Assembly (NCBI RefSeq): GCF_017641085.1
Contig: NZ_JAEPPI010000003.1
Span: 310,001-374,000, forward strand
DNA length: 64,000 nt
Origin: Gracilimonas sp.
Lineage (GTDB): Bacteria > Bacteroidota > Rhodothermia > Balneolales > Balneolaceae
Direction: 5' to 3'
Positions 18,197 through 27,017 of the stretch are shown here, in pieces (the stretch's first letter is position 1; each line of letters opens with the position of its first letter). Under the pieces are notes generated by a model, which did no database searches, was not told the DNA's origin, and saw only the letters and a program-made list of their open reading frames with translations. Made by a program: the position numbers and the translations under genes.

Positions 18197-20764
18197 GTGT
18201 CAAGTCAAACTAATCAACTTCCTATTTCTAAATCTCTCGTTTCCAATTATTTCTCTGTCGTAACCGGCTTATTCTTTCTTTCAGGGGCAGCGGGTTTAAT
18301 TTTGCAAGTAGTTTGGATGTACCGCCTGGGATTGGTATTTGGCAATGCGGCCTACGCAACGGCTGCCACACTTGCTGCATTTTTTCTTGGCTTAGCTATT
18401 GGCGGATGGGTTTGGGGCAATGCCTCGGCAAAACTGAAACGGCCGTTGAGGTTATATGGCCTCATGGAGATTGGTATTGCCATAACCGCCTTGCTGTTTA
18501 TACCGGGCCTTGATTTCTATGAAAATTATTATGCCACACTGGTTTCTTTTCTTGACGGGCAGAGCGGAATGCTCACCTTTTTAAAATTCATGTTTAGTAT
18601 TACCCTCCTGTTATTTCCTACCATACTTATGGGCGGTACATTTCCGGTACTGGCACAATATGTTGGTAAAAAGCGGCGGCAGCTCGAAATACGAGGTACA
18701 TTGCTATATGCTTTAAATACCATCGGTGCCTCTTTAGGAGCTTTTTTAGCCGGTTTTATTCTTCTCTCACGGTATGGAGTAAATACCACCTATGCCTTAG
18801 CGGTTGCCCTGGCAGCAGCGGTCGGTCTCGCCGCAATTATTCTGGATATCCTAACTGCTATGAATTCAGAATTCAAGCAGGCCGATAAAACGCGCAGTAC
18901 CGCCACTAAAAAGGGCAATTCAGGGGCATCAAAAAATTCTGCACTAAGGCTGAACTACTCCTTGATGATTACTTTAGCATTTACATCGGGCCTGCTGGCT
19001 CTATCCGCAGAAACCGCATGGATTAAGATGTTCGCCCAGGTATTACAAAATTCGGTCTATTCTTTCTCGGCTATATTGGTTGTATTTCTCATAGCCCTGG
19101 GATGCGGGGGGTTTTTATCGCATCTGCTTGTTCGTTTTAACTTCCGGCCTCTTCCCACTTTACTGGTGTTGCTTTCTGCCGGGGCAATTTTGGTTGCACT
19201 ATCCCCTGTCGTTTTCAACAAGCTGACTGATGGACTTGGTTATGTGGCCGGCGATGCTTCCTGGACTGGATATCTGGGAGCTGTTTTTAAAATGGGCTTT
19301 CTGGTGGTTTTTCCTCCAACGCTGATTCTTGGCACCGTTTTCCCGTACCTGCTTAAAGCTTCACCCAAAACAAGCAAAGAATCCGGACAATTTGTGGGAC
19401 TGCTTGTGTTATGTAATTCAATAGGCAGCACTATTGGCCCTATTCTTACAGGCTTTTTTATACTCGATGCCATCGGCCTGTGGGGAAGCATCAAAATTGT
19501 GGCCGTCATATACGGTGCCCTGGGACTATTAATTGCTTTTTCTATCCCAGCACCCAAAAGCCTGCGATGGATGGCTCTGCCTGTCGCCGGAATCATAGTT
19601 GCAACGGTGATGACAAACCCGCCGCTCGTACATCTGGAAAAGGGCGAACGCTTGTTGAATACCTGGCAGTCAACCGATGGTGTTGTTTCTGTTGTGCAAT
19701 CAAATGAGAATATTCAAATGCGGCTCGACAATTTTTATGTACTCGGAGATACCCGCTCAACACTGGTTGAGCAGATGCAGGGCCACATTCCGCTTTTACT
19801 TCACCCCGACCCGGAGCAAGTTTTATTTTTGGGGATGGGCACGGGTATTACCGCCGGGGCTGCTCTCAATCATAGCGTTGATCGGGTTGTAGCAGTAGAA
19901 CTGGTATCTAACGTTATAACAGCGGCTGAAAGTTATTTTACCCCCTGGCTAAATGGATTATTCAGCGATTCCCGGGTTGAAATTGTAGCTGACGACGCAC
20001 GCAACTATCTGCTGGGCACCAAAGAAAAATTTGATGTTATTGTGGGCGACCTGTTTACACCCTGGCATGCCGGTACAGGCAGTTTATATAGCCTGGAACA
20101 TTTTCAAATGGCAAAAGAACAACTGAAACCAGGCGGCATTTTTGCACAATGGCTGCCTCTTTACCAGTTAACCCCGGAAGGTTTTGAAACAATAGCCGCA
20201 ACCTTTAATACGGTATTCCCGGAGGTAACCTTGTGGCGGGCAGATTTTTCGGGGTCGAGGGCCAGCATTGCACTTATTGGCCAGCAAAAAGGATCACAAC
20301 TTGACCAGGAAGTTCTCGAACGAAATATTGCCCGTGTGGTTGGCAGCAAAGACAGTTCACCAGCCGAGCACATGACAGGCCTGTTTTATCTGGGAAATCT
20401 GGATGCTATTGAACAGCAGCTTTCAGAAACAGAGCTGAATACCGATGACCAGCGCACCATCGAATTTAAGGCCCCCATTTTGTCACAGCGGGCCAATGCC
20501 GGAGACGGAACCTATATGGTTGGAATGGAATTGGAAAAATTATTAACGTCATTATCCAAAAATCTTCCACCGGAAGAAGATCCATACTTATCTAATCTTC
20601 CTCAAAACGAAATGCGTTATGTAACGGTTGGCCTGCTGTATTATCGTTATTTGAATTATAAAGCGGCCGGGCAAACAAATAAGGCAGACATCCTGAAGAC
20701 AAAAATTAACCAATTGGCACCCGGCTTTTTAAATGATTCTACCCAAACTCCAACCGGTTCGTAA
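18197..20764 (+). CDS. Membrane-anchored spermidine synthase-like protein
   Basis: 855 residues from a GTG start. The N-terminal about 490 residues form a polytopic membrane domain of ten or more helices, with the GILLQVVWMY-like opening (here LILQVVWMYRLGLVFGN) common to spermidine-synthase-related membrane proteins. The C-terminal cytosolic domain (about 500-760) has the methyltransferase-like SAM-binding loop FLGMGTGITAGAAL, the acidic AVELVSNVI strand and DDARNYLLG with DVIVGDLFTPW, which match aminopropyltransferases. Whether it makes polyamines or has another aminopropyl or methyl transfer role is unknown; these fused proteins are poorly characterised. Separate unit after the SusCD terminator, facing a secreted NTF2-like gene. 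Confidence 0.85.
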   Translation: MSSQTNQLPISKSLVSNYFSVVTGLFFLSGAAGLILQVVWMYRLGLVFGNAAYATAATLAAFFLGLAIGGWVWGNASAKLKRPLRLYGLMEIGIAITALLFIPGLDFYENYYATLVSFLDGQSGMLTFLKFMFSITLLLFPTILMGGTFPVLAQYVGKKRRQLEIRGTLLYALNTIGASLGAFLAGFILLSRYGVNTTYALAVALAAAVGLAAIILDILTAMNSEFKQADKTRSTATKKGNSGASKNSALRLNYSLMITLAFTSGLLALSAETAWIKMFAQVLQNSVYSFSAILVVFLIALGCGGFLSHLLVRFNFRPLPTLLVLLSAGAILVALSPVVFNKLTDGLGYVAGDASWTGYLGAVFKMGFLVVFPPTLILGTVFPYLLKASPKTSKESGQFVGLLVLCNSIGSTIGPILTGFFILDAIGLWGSIKIVAVIYGALGLLIAFSIPAPKSLRWMALPVAGIIVATVMTNPPLVHLEKGERLLNTWQSTDGVVSVVQSNENIQMRLDNFYVLGDTRSTLVEQMQGHIPLLLHPDPEQVLFLGMGTGITAGAALNHSVDRVVAVELVSNVITAAESYFTPWLNGLFSDSRVEIVADDARNYLLGTKEKFDVIVGDLFTPWHAGTGSLYSLEHFQMAKEQLKPGGIFAQWLPLYQLTPEGFETIAATFNTVFPEVTLWRADFSGSRASIALIGQQKGSQLDQEVLERNIARVVGSKDSSPAEHMTGLFYLGNLDAIEQQLSETELNTDDQRTIEFKAPILSQRANAGDGTYMVGMELEKLLTSLSKNLPPEEDPYLSNLPQNEMRYVTVGLLYYRYLNYKAAGQTNKADILKTKINQLAPGFLNDSTQTPTGS

Positions 20765-20847
20765 TAACAAAACTTTTTTTTAAAATTGTACTTACATGTA
20801 CTTTAAACTACACAACTCATAAATCAACTAACCAAATCCAATATATT

Positions 20848-21351
20848 ATGAAAAAACTTACCCTAACCTTATGCCTGATTTTGACAGCCAGCCTGCTTTA
20901 TGCCCAGGATGAAGATCACGGAAATCATAGTCATGATAAGATAGAAATGACAAATTCCCCGGATGTGGAAGCCGTAAAGGAAGTATTAAAAAGCTATAAG
21001 AATGCCCTCCAAAACCTGGATGTTAGCGACACCCAAAAACTGTTTGGGGAAAAGGCCCATATTTTCGAAAATGGAAGCTTCGAAGGAACGTATCAGGAAT
21101 ATCTTGACCATCATATCGGGCCGGAACTGGATCATTTCGAGGAATTTACCTTCAGCGATTACATGGTTAATGTACGGATGGAGGGTGACGTAGCCGTAGC
21201 CTACGAAACCTACAACTATAAAATTGTTACCGGCGGAGAGAACAGCCGCACCATCGAGCGGCAGGGCGTGGCTACCTCCGTGCTTAAAAAAATGGATGGC
21301 AGCTGGAAGATTATTCAGAACCACGGCTCATCACGGGCATTAAGAAATTAA
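20848..21351 (+). CDS. Secreted NTF2-like (SnoaL/DUF4440) protein
   Basis: 167 residues with a signal peptide (ending LYAQ), a short His-rich mature N-terminus (DHGNHSHDK) and an NTF2-like cone fold: VKEVLKSYKNALQNLDV, LFGEKAHIFENGSFEG, YLDHHIGPEL and a final WKIIQNHGSSR. It is a distant paralogue of the proteins at 26390 and 51898, sharing the YLxHH and WKII.xHxS segments. Such proteins bind small molecules, with no proven function here. Ends at a strong hairpin. Confidence 0.82.
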   Translation: MKKLTLTLCLILTASLLYAQDEDHGNHSHDKIEMTNSPDVEAVKEVLKSYKNALQNLDVSDTQKLFGEKAHIFENGSFEGTYQEYLDHHIGPELDHFEEFTFSDYMVNVRMEGDVAVAYETYNYKIVTGGENSRTIERQGVATSVLKKMDGSWKIIQNHGSSRALRN

Positions 21352-21361
21352 TGGCCATTCA

Positions 21362-21405
21362 ATAAGTTATGGCATATTTAGTTATGCCATAACTTATCAG
21401 TTTTT
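21362..21405 (+). terminator. Rho-independent terminator
   Basis: A perfect 15-bp stem (ATAAGTTATGGCATA at 21362-21376, complement at 21383-21397), a 6-base loop, and five T at 21401-21405 soon after. Lies between the NTF2-like gene and the dipeptidase. Confidence 0.8.
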
Positions 21406-21429
21406 AAAAAACTACCTGATTTAAATCCC

Positions 21430-22143
21430 ATGGCTAAAAATAATTTCTCCTTTTTATTAACTCTCGGGATTTTCCTTTTAACGCTATACGCCTGTAACAA
21501 CAAAGGCTCTGAAACCCACTATGAGCTGGATGTTATTCAACAAATAGAACGTTACAAATCACTCGTTGATATAACCCCGGAAAAGGAACTTGTTGATCTC
21601 AAAACAGAAATTCCGGAGCTTGTATTTGACATTCGCTATGCTGCAACAAATAATTTTACAGGACAAAAGATATATGATTCACCCCGGGCTTTTGCCCGAA
21701 AGCCTGTGGCAGATGCTTTGAAGAACGTACAAACGCAACTGAAGGAAAAAGGGCTGGGTTTAAAAATTTTTGATGCCTACCGGCCTTACTCTGCAACCGT
21801 GATGTTATACGAAGCCTATCCCGACACCAATTACGTGGCCGCTCCCTGGAACGGCTCGCGGCATAACCGGGGCTGCGCTGTAGATGTCACCCTGGTTAAT
21901 TTGGCAAATGGAAAGCAGCTAACTATGCCCACATCGTATGATGACTTTACAGAAAAAGCAGCCCCCTCTTACATGCAGCTTCCCGACAGTGTTATTGCCA
22001 ACAGGCGAATATTGATGGATGTAATGACAGAAAACGGCTTCTCTACCTATCCTTATGAATGGTGGCATTTTGATTATGAAGGCTGGGAAAATTATGAACT
22101 GATGGATTTGTCGTTTGAGGAACTTGACCGGCATAAAAATTAG
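21430..22143 (+). CDS. D-alanyl-D-alanine dipeptidase (VanX/DdpX family), lipoprotein
   Basis: 237 residues; lipobox at C22 (LYAC) predicts lipidation. Peptidase family M15D: zinc ligands in SRHNRGCAVDVTL (His and Asp of the HxxGxxxD pattern) and the catalytic Glu and third His in EWWHFDY near the end, plus the substrate Arg in FDAYRPYS. These enzymes cleave D-Ala-D-Ala; in this setting peptidoglycan turnover is more likely than glycopeptide resistance, since no VanH or VanA gene is near. A separate small unit. Confidence 0.92.
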   Translation: MAKNNFSFLLTLGIFLLTLYACNNKGSETHYELDVIQQIERYKSLVDITPEKELVDLKTEIPELVFDIRYAATNNFTGQKIYDSPRAFARKPVADALKNVQTQLKEKGLGLKIFDAYRPYSATVMLYEAYPDTNYVAAPWNGSRHNRGCAVDVTLVNLANGKQLTMPTSYDDFTEKAAPSYMQLPDSVIANRRILMDVMTENGFSTYPYEWWHFDYEGWENYELMDLSFEELDRHKN

Positions 22144-22538
22144 ACCCTTTTATTAAGGTTCCGGAATTAATATAACGGCAGTGTTTACACCAACCTCATT
22201 TTGAAGGAGTTTATATGGCATCTGCTTCCCTGTTTCTCTATAGCCGACGAATACCCCGGTAATTGTTACTAACCTGAGTTTGATTAATTTTGGAAGCCTG
22301 ACGTTGCCTGAATAACCGAATAACCCTTCCAGGATTATGGAGTATAAAAGCTTTTGAGTGTTAAGGAAATTTAGCGAGAGTAATGTAAAAAAAGATTAGC
22401 TGGACGAAAAATGAATGTTCGTTTGGCCGGATATAGGTAGCAGCGAAAAATCCATTGGTCAAACAGGTGGTGTTTTCTATCAACCGGGTATTCCAACATT
22501 CATACACCGCTGGTCGATATTAAAATTTAAGCCCGATG
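22144..22538. other. Intergenic region between convergent genes, nothing recognised
   Basis: About 395 bases between the dipeptidase and the convergent DUF4136 gene. No open frame with coding character, no RNA gene and no strong hairpin. It could be decayed coding sequence, but I cannot say of what. Confidence 0.4.
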
Positions 22539-23138
22539 TTACTTTGGCTCCATAGTTCTTTGATCATACCTTGAAAAGATATCCGCTATGGCCGCATTCA
22601 ATTCTTTTCTTTTATCCTCGGTGTCGGCGTGCAGGATGTCCGGGGCGTAGCCCTGCCAAACGAGCTGTTTCTTACTTCGGTCAATTAACTGAACCAGGAT
22701 GGCACCCGCCATATGGCTGGAGCTTCCCTGTGCCCCATAATAACCGTAAAAATGACCGAAAGAATGGCCAAAGCCGGGATGGAACGGGCTGTAAGGGTAA
22801 GCATACGGATAGCTATAGCTCCTGTTTGACTTATCTTCTTCCATCTCCACCGATGCATTGACCAGCAGGTCAGGTTCTTCTTCATTTAGCGTAAATCCCC
22901 TGGCTTTCATCTGTTGTTGTATGGCATTTTTAATACGGGCCTGTATCAGGCTATTATAAAACAACGGATCTTCCTCACCGGTTTGTTTCATTATTTTAAA
23001 CTCATCAGCCCAGTAATACGTCTTATAATCGTTGAACTGTACGTTCCTGTCATAATCCGTAATAATGGAGGATGTGGATGAGCAGCCCGCCAATACTATT
23101 CCAATGATGGTATATATTAAAAACTTGACGCTTTTCAT
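22539..23138 (-). CDS. DUF4136 lipoprotein
   Basis: 199 residues, lipobox LAGC at C19. The DUF4136 domain runs about 30-185: DYDRNVQFNDYKTYYW at the start, LINASVEM-like strand (here LLVNASVEMEED), a Tyr/Pro/Gly/His-rich loop (about 107-135), and AILVQLIDRSKKQLVWQGYA with the family end NAAIADIFSRY. Function unknown; members are common cell-envelope lipoproteins. First of three leftward genes read as separate units. Confidence 0.87.
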   Translation of the reverse strand: MKSVKFLIYTIIGIVLAGCSSTSSIITDYDRNVQFNDYKTYYWADEFKIMKQTGEEDPLFYNSLIQARIKNAIQQQMKARGFTLNEEEPDLLVNASVEMEEDKSNRSYSYPYAYPYSPFHPGFGHSFGHFYGYYGAQGSSSHMAGAILVQLIDRSKKQLVWQGYAPDILHADTEDKRKELNAAIADIFSRYDQRTMEPK

Positions 23139-23313
23139 ACTGACACCTCTATATTTATTTTATTACTGCTTAACAAAGATTGTTGCAGTTTAATTTCTAT
23201 TCTATCGTTCACGAGAATCACTGTCATTGTAGTGGGTTCCAAAATCGGTATCACCGTATTTCTAATCGGTGGATAATATTTTATTGTAGCAAGAGTTTCG
23301 TTCCATTTACCCG

Positions 23314-23874
23314 CTACCCGGGGTTAACAACCAAAACGCCCTTCATGCCAAACTGATAATGGGGCTTATCGGCAGTAGTTTCAAAGCAGCCAATTTTCCA
23401 CGTTCCGGTTTTGGATTCTGGCAGGGTAAAAGTCATCGTGCCCGATTGGCCGGGTTCGAGCTCCATCATGTTACCTTCGTGTTCTTCTTCCCCTTCTTCA
23501 TTGCTTTCTTCTCCGGATTCACTGCCCTCTGATGGCACCTTTTTTTCTATAGAAACACCGCTGAATAAGTCTTTTTTAAACTGATCCATATCGTCAGAAA
23601 CCATGTTCCCTGCCATAAATTCATGTTCAACAGTACCCTTATTTTTTAATTGCAGTACAACTTTTTGCCCTGCCGGAACCTGGATGGTATCCGGCTTGAA
23701 CCAGTAATCGCCAAGCGTCACCTCTATATTAATAGTCTGTTGGTTTTGATCGTACACTGACGCCTCGTCATGAGTTGAAGCCTTCTCTAAATGATTACCG
23801 GATATCAGCATGGGTAAAACAAGCAGTGCAGATAGTGTTAAGAATACTTTTCGAGAATCTACAAAAGATAACAT
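23314..23874 (-). CDS. Secreted cupredoxin-domain protein
   Basis: 186 residues with a signal-like hydrophobic leader and a single cupredoxin domain (about 48-186). Probable type 1 copper ligands: His in TVEHEFMAGN, then Cys, His and Met in GCFETTADKPHYQFGM. A long Glu/Ser-rich acidic insert (about 118-138) separates strands and is unusual. It should bind one copper in the periplasm and act in electron transfer or copper buffering. Neighbour to YceI, both leftward with an 85-base gap. Confidence 0.88.
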   Translation of the reverse strand: MLSFVDSRKVFLTLSALLVLPMLISGNHLEKASTHDEASVYDQNQQTINIEVTLGDYWFKPDTIQVPAGQKVVLQLKNKGTVEHEFMAGNMVSDDMDQFKKDLFSGVSIEKKVPSEGSESGEESNEEGEEEHEGNMMELEPGQSGTMTFTLPESKTGTWKIGCFETTADKPHYQFGMKGVLVVNPG

Positions 23875-23959
23875 GATATGGCCTCATTGATTTTAAATCA
23901 GGCTTATTGTTATGATTAACAACAAGTATAAGATTGTGCACATTCCCTGCCGGTACCCT

Positions 23960-24520
23960 CTATTTACCGGATAGCTCCAGCGCAGCCTTTACCCGGATAT
24001 CCAGCCGGTCTTTCATGCTGTAAAACAGAACACTGGGCGGATCAATATCATAAGCGGTCAATTTCTGTGACCATTCGGCGGTAATGTTCAAACCGTTATC
24101 TGTAAACTGCATAGTTCCGGGGATGGTCAGTTTCTGTGAGGTGCCATGAACTGTAAATGTCCCTTTTACCTCGACCTCCTGAACCCCGGAAGTATCACTT
24201 CTAAACGGAGTAATAATTTTTCCCTCAAATTTTGCATACGGATATGTTTCAGCTTTCAGTGTTTTTACCATATCCCGGTTGCGTTTATTATTCCCTGTGT
24301 CAATAGATTTTACAGGCAGTTGAAATGAAACGGCAGAATCGGACAGGATTACGCTTCCACTTAAGCTGTCTGATGAGCCTTCAAATGAAAACAGGGGGGT
24401 ATAACCCGTAAATTCGGCATGTCCGTTCCCGGTTTGATAGGTTTGTGCCTTGCCCTGGTGAGGAAACACAAATAAAAGCAAGGTAAAAAGGCTAAACCAA
24501 AATAGTGTTCTTCGTTTCAT
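23960..24520 (-). CDS. YceI-family periplasmic protein
   Basis: 186 residues, signal peptide ending GKAQ. The YceI lipocalin-like barrel shows VKSIDTGNNKRNRDMVKTL (the NxxRDxxM core), YPYAKFEGK, and VKGTFTVHGTSQKLTIPGT. Members bind polyisoprenoid or other lipids; physiological role usually unclear, and some respond to stress. Start region faces the DUF2231 operon, sharing the spacer that holds operator site 4. Confidence 0.92.
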   Translation of the reverse strand: MKRRTLFWFSLFTLLLFVFPHQGKAQTYQTGNGHAEFTGYTPLFSFEGSSDSLSGSVILSDSAVSFQLPVKSIDTGNNKRNRDMVKTLKAETYPYAKFEGKIITPFRSDTSGVQEVEVKGTFTVHGTSQKLTIPGTMQFTDNGLNITAEWSQKLTAYDIDPPSVLFYSMKDRLDIRVKAALELSGK

Positions 24521-24670
24521 ATGCTGACAAGATCCATATTAATATTAAATAAATAGGGGTTGTTACAACATCTGAAAGATGTGCATCATTTCATATAAAC
24601 ACAGCTAAGAAAATATAAATGTATCCAAGGGCTCAATTTTAGGGAAGTATTACATTGCGCCGTTACCTGA

Positions 24671-24687
24671 TTTAAGTTTAATTTAAG
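24671..24687 (+). promoter_or_regulatory. TTTAAG direct-repeat operator, site 4
   Basis: TTTAAG at 24671-24676 and 24682-24687, 11-bp period, 104 bases before the DUF2231 gene. The downstream TTAGCTT is again present (24702). It could also reach the divergent YceI gene. Confidence 0.7.
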
Positions 24688-24791
24688 GTTCTATCATTAG
24701 ATTAGCTTGATATTTGACTGCATAAAATGACCTTATCACAAAATTATATCATAAATTATATATCATAAATTAAAAAATTAAAGGATTGATT

Positions 24792-25868
24792 ATGGAACTA
24801 TTACCTGAGTGGGCACTCAATATCCACCCGTTGGTGGTGCATTTTCCCGTTGCTCTGCTTGTTGTGGCGGCAGGACTGAATTTGCTGACTTTCTTTATTC
24901 CGGAAAAATGGTGGGATGAATGGAAAAATACTATTCTATATGGATTGGGAGCGGTTGCGGCTATCGCTGCTTATTATACAGGCCAATCAGCCGCCGATAC
25001 CGTGTTTTTGCCCTCTCAAGCTCAATCGGTATTAAACAATCATGCTGACTGGGCATTTTGGACTGTCTGGTATTTTGGACTTTATGCAGCGGCACGCATC
25101 GCGCTTCACTGGTATAAAATGATGGACAAATTTAGTCTCAGAATCCTTGCATTTGTCATAGCTTTGCCCGGAGTGTTTCTTCTTTTTCAAACCGGAGATC
25201 ACGGTGCCAAGTTGGTATTTGGTTATGGAGCCGGTACAGGGCAGTTGTTAGAGCAACAAAGTTCTGCGAATGCTTCTGCGACAACTGACAGCTTGCTTCA
25301 GTCAAATTCAACCTTCAAAGTTAATGATAATGGGGATTGGTCATGGGAGATCGGCCCCAATGGTGTTAGTACGCTGCTATCAAAGTTCCAGTGGCTTGAA
25401 GGAGCTCCTCAGAATCTTCAGCCCTCAGTTGTTAAAAGTGGAGATAACTACTTAATACAATTGACCCCCGAATCATCTCCCAACTTTTTTACTGTACGAA
25501 ATGCTTTACTAAATGTGCAGGTCGATTATTACCTGGATCTGTCGAATTTTGATGGCGAGGTGGAGCTGGTCAACCATGTGCAAGATGCTCAAAATTACGA
25601 TTTCGTCACCCTTAGTTCCGAAGGAACCATCACACAGGGACGGGTAATCGGGGGAGAAACTAACATTTTTGGTGAGGAAAGCTATTCGGCTTCCGGCATA
25701 CTGTTTGTTCGTACAGTGGTTAACGGCACTCATTTCAGAGCGTATATTAACAGGGAGATGGCCGTTCACGGGCATGGAGATGCCCCGGAAACCGGGAAAG
25801 TTGGACTCCGGCTAAATGGAAGCGGTACTGTAATCATCGACAGCATTTCTTTAACACAACTCAATTAA
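24792..25868 (+). CDS. DUF2231 membrane protein with C-terminal jelly-roll-like domain
   Basis: 358 residues from ATG 24792, which has AAGGA 6 bases upstream; a TTG at 24786 is in frame but weaker. Residues 1-140 are the DUF2231 membrane domain with four helices and the hallmark HPLVVHFPVALLV; its His residues may bind heme or metal. Residues 190-358 form a periplasmic beta-rich domain resembling LamG/DUF1080 folds (VDYYLDLSNFDGEVELV, FRAYINREMAVHGHGDAP). A close paralogue lies at 50815. Likely co-transcribed with the cytochrome and NTF2-like genes that follow. Confidence 0.83.
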   Translation: MELLPEWALNIHPLVVHFPVALLVVAAGLNLLTFFIPEKWWDEWKNTILYGLGAVAAIAAYYTGQSAADTVFLPSQAQSVLNNHADWAFWTVWYFGLYAAARIALHWYKMMDKFSLRILAFVIALPGVFLLFQTGDHGAKLVFGYGAGTGQLLEQQSSANASATTDSLLQSNSTFKVNDNGDWSWEIGPNGVSTLLSKFQWLEGAPQNLQPSVVKSGDNYLIQLTPESSPNFFTVRNALLNVQVDYYLDLSNFDGEVELVNHVQDAQNYDFVTLSSEGTITQGRVIGGETNIFGEESYSASGILFVRTVVNGTHFRAYINREMAVHGHGDAPETGKVGLRLNGSGTVIIDSISLTQLN

Positions 25869-25897
25869 ATGACTATGTCTCGTAAATTATTTATGAA

Positions 25898-26362
25898 ATG
25901 TTAAGGATTGATTTCCTACTGCTTTTGATGCCTTTATTTATTCTTATCGGGTGTGGAAACTCTGAGAATGAAAGATCCAAACCCGAAATAGTGGATGACT
26001 CCTTTAAGAATAACAGGTGGTACACAGAGTCACAATATAAAATGGGTAGGGTCGTATTTTCAGAAAACTGTGCCCGTTGTCACGGGACAAAAGGCCAGGG
26101 ATTGGTAGAGAATTGGAAGAAGCCAAACCCTGATGGATCCTTCCCGCCACCTCCTTTAAATGGTACGGCACATACCTGGCATCATCCGATGGAAATATTA
26201 GTACAAACTATTAATAATGGCGGAGCACCATATGGTGGCAATATGCCAGCTTTCAGGGAAGTACTTTCTGAAGAGGAAAAAATAGCTGTTATTGCCTATA
26301 TACAAAATTTATGGGACCAGAAAACCTACGATCGGTGGACTAATATGAACGCAAAATTTTGA
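25898..26362 (+). CDS. Mono-heme cytochrome c lipoprotein
   Basis: 154 residues, lipobox GC at C22. One heme site, CARCH near residues 58-62, followed by GTKGQG; the distal Met is probably in GGNMPAFREVL. An insert of Pro/His/Trp residues (PPPPLNGTAHTWHHP) is typical of cytochromes paired with quinol or copper oxidases. Lies between a DUF2231 protein and an NTF2-like protein. This cytochrome is missing from the second copy of the cassette at 50815-52335. Confidence 0.9.
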   Translation: MLRIDFLLLLMPLFILIGCGNSENERSKPEIVDDSFKNNRWYTESQYKMGRVVFSENCARCHGTKGQGLVENWKKPNPDGSFPPPPLNGTAHTWHHPMEILVQTINNGGAPYGGNMPAFREVLSEEEKIAVIAYIQNLWDQKTYDRWTNMNAKF

Positions 26363-26389
26363 TCTTAAATTTTACAATTAAAACCAAAT

Positions 26390-26830
26390 ATGGTAAACCT
26401 TATGAATAAAATATTTACTCTTACATTAGTGCTAATTAGCATTTCCATGACAGCCCTGGCTCAACAGTCAGAAGAACAATCTGTTAGTAAAATACTGGGC
26501 GACTTCGAAAACGCCATTGTTGAAAATAACTCGGAAGTTGCTTCCAAATTACTTCATGATGATGTAGTCATTCTGGAAGGAAACAACAGTGAAACAAAAG
26601 AACAGTACCTTTCTCACCACTTTCATTCAGATGGCAGGTTTCTAAGTGCGATAAATCGTGAATTAATTTCTGAACAAATAACCATCGAAGGTAATGTAGC
26701 CTGGGTATCGTCCCAAACAAAAATGATCGGGACCTATAATGAACGAGAAATTGACCGAACCAGTCTCGAGTTAGCAGTTCTGAAGAAAGAAAAGGGTGAA
26801 TGGAAAATTATTGCTTTGCATTGGTCCTGA
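26390..26830 (+). CDS. Secreted NTF2-like (DUF4440) protein
   Basis: 146 residues; signal peptide ending ALAQ (ATG 26402 is an equally good start). NTF2-like fold with VSKILGDFENAIVENNSEVA, a YLSHHFHSDG strand rich in His, and terminal WKIIALHWS. Near-twin of 51898, and each stands downstream of a DUF2231 protein, so the pair probably works together. Ligand unknown; the HHFH motif could bind metal. Confidence 0.85.
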   Translation: MVNLMNKIFTLTLVLISISMTALAQQSEEQSVSKILGDFENAIVENNSEVASKLLHDDVVILEGNNSETKEQYLSHHFHSDGRFLSAINRELISEQITIEGNVAWVSSQTKMIGTYNEREIDRTSLELAVLKKEKGEWKIIALHWS

Positions 26831-27017
26831 TTTAGGAGCAATTTTTATTCAATTCATTTGAACTGGAGGGCATAGAATTTAAAACTCTGAATAGTAATAG
26901 CAATAATCGCATTATAAATTTCCGATTTGCAACTTTTGTAATCCAAAGATAATTACCATTTTATTCTTCCGTTTAAAAGTATCTATATTATAAATATTTT
27001 GTGTCAAAGGCATACTT

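Noticed and set aside
21430-22143. Part of a vancomycin resistance operon
   Set aside because: No VanH, VanA or VanRS-like genes are near; the lipoprotein form fits cell-wall turnover.
22144-22538. Degraded transposase
   Set aside because: I looked for inverted ends and DDE-like fragments and found none that I can support.
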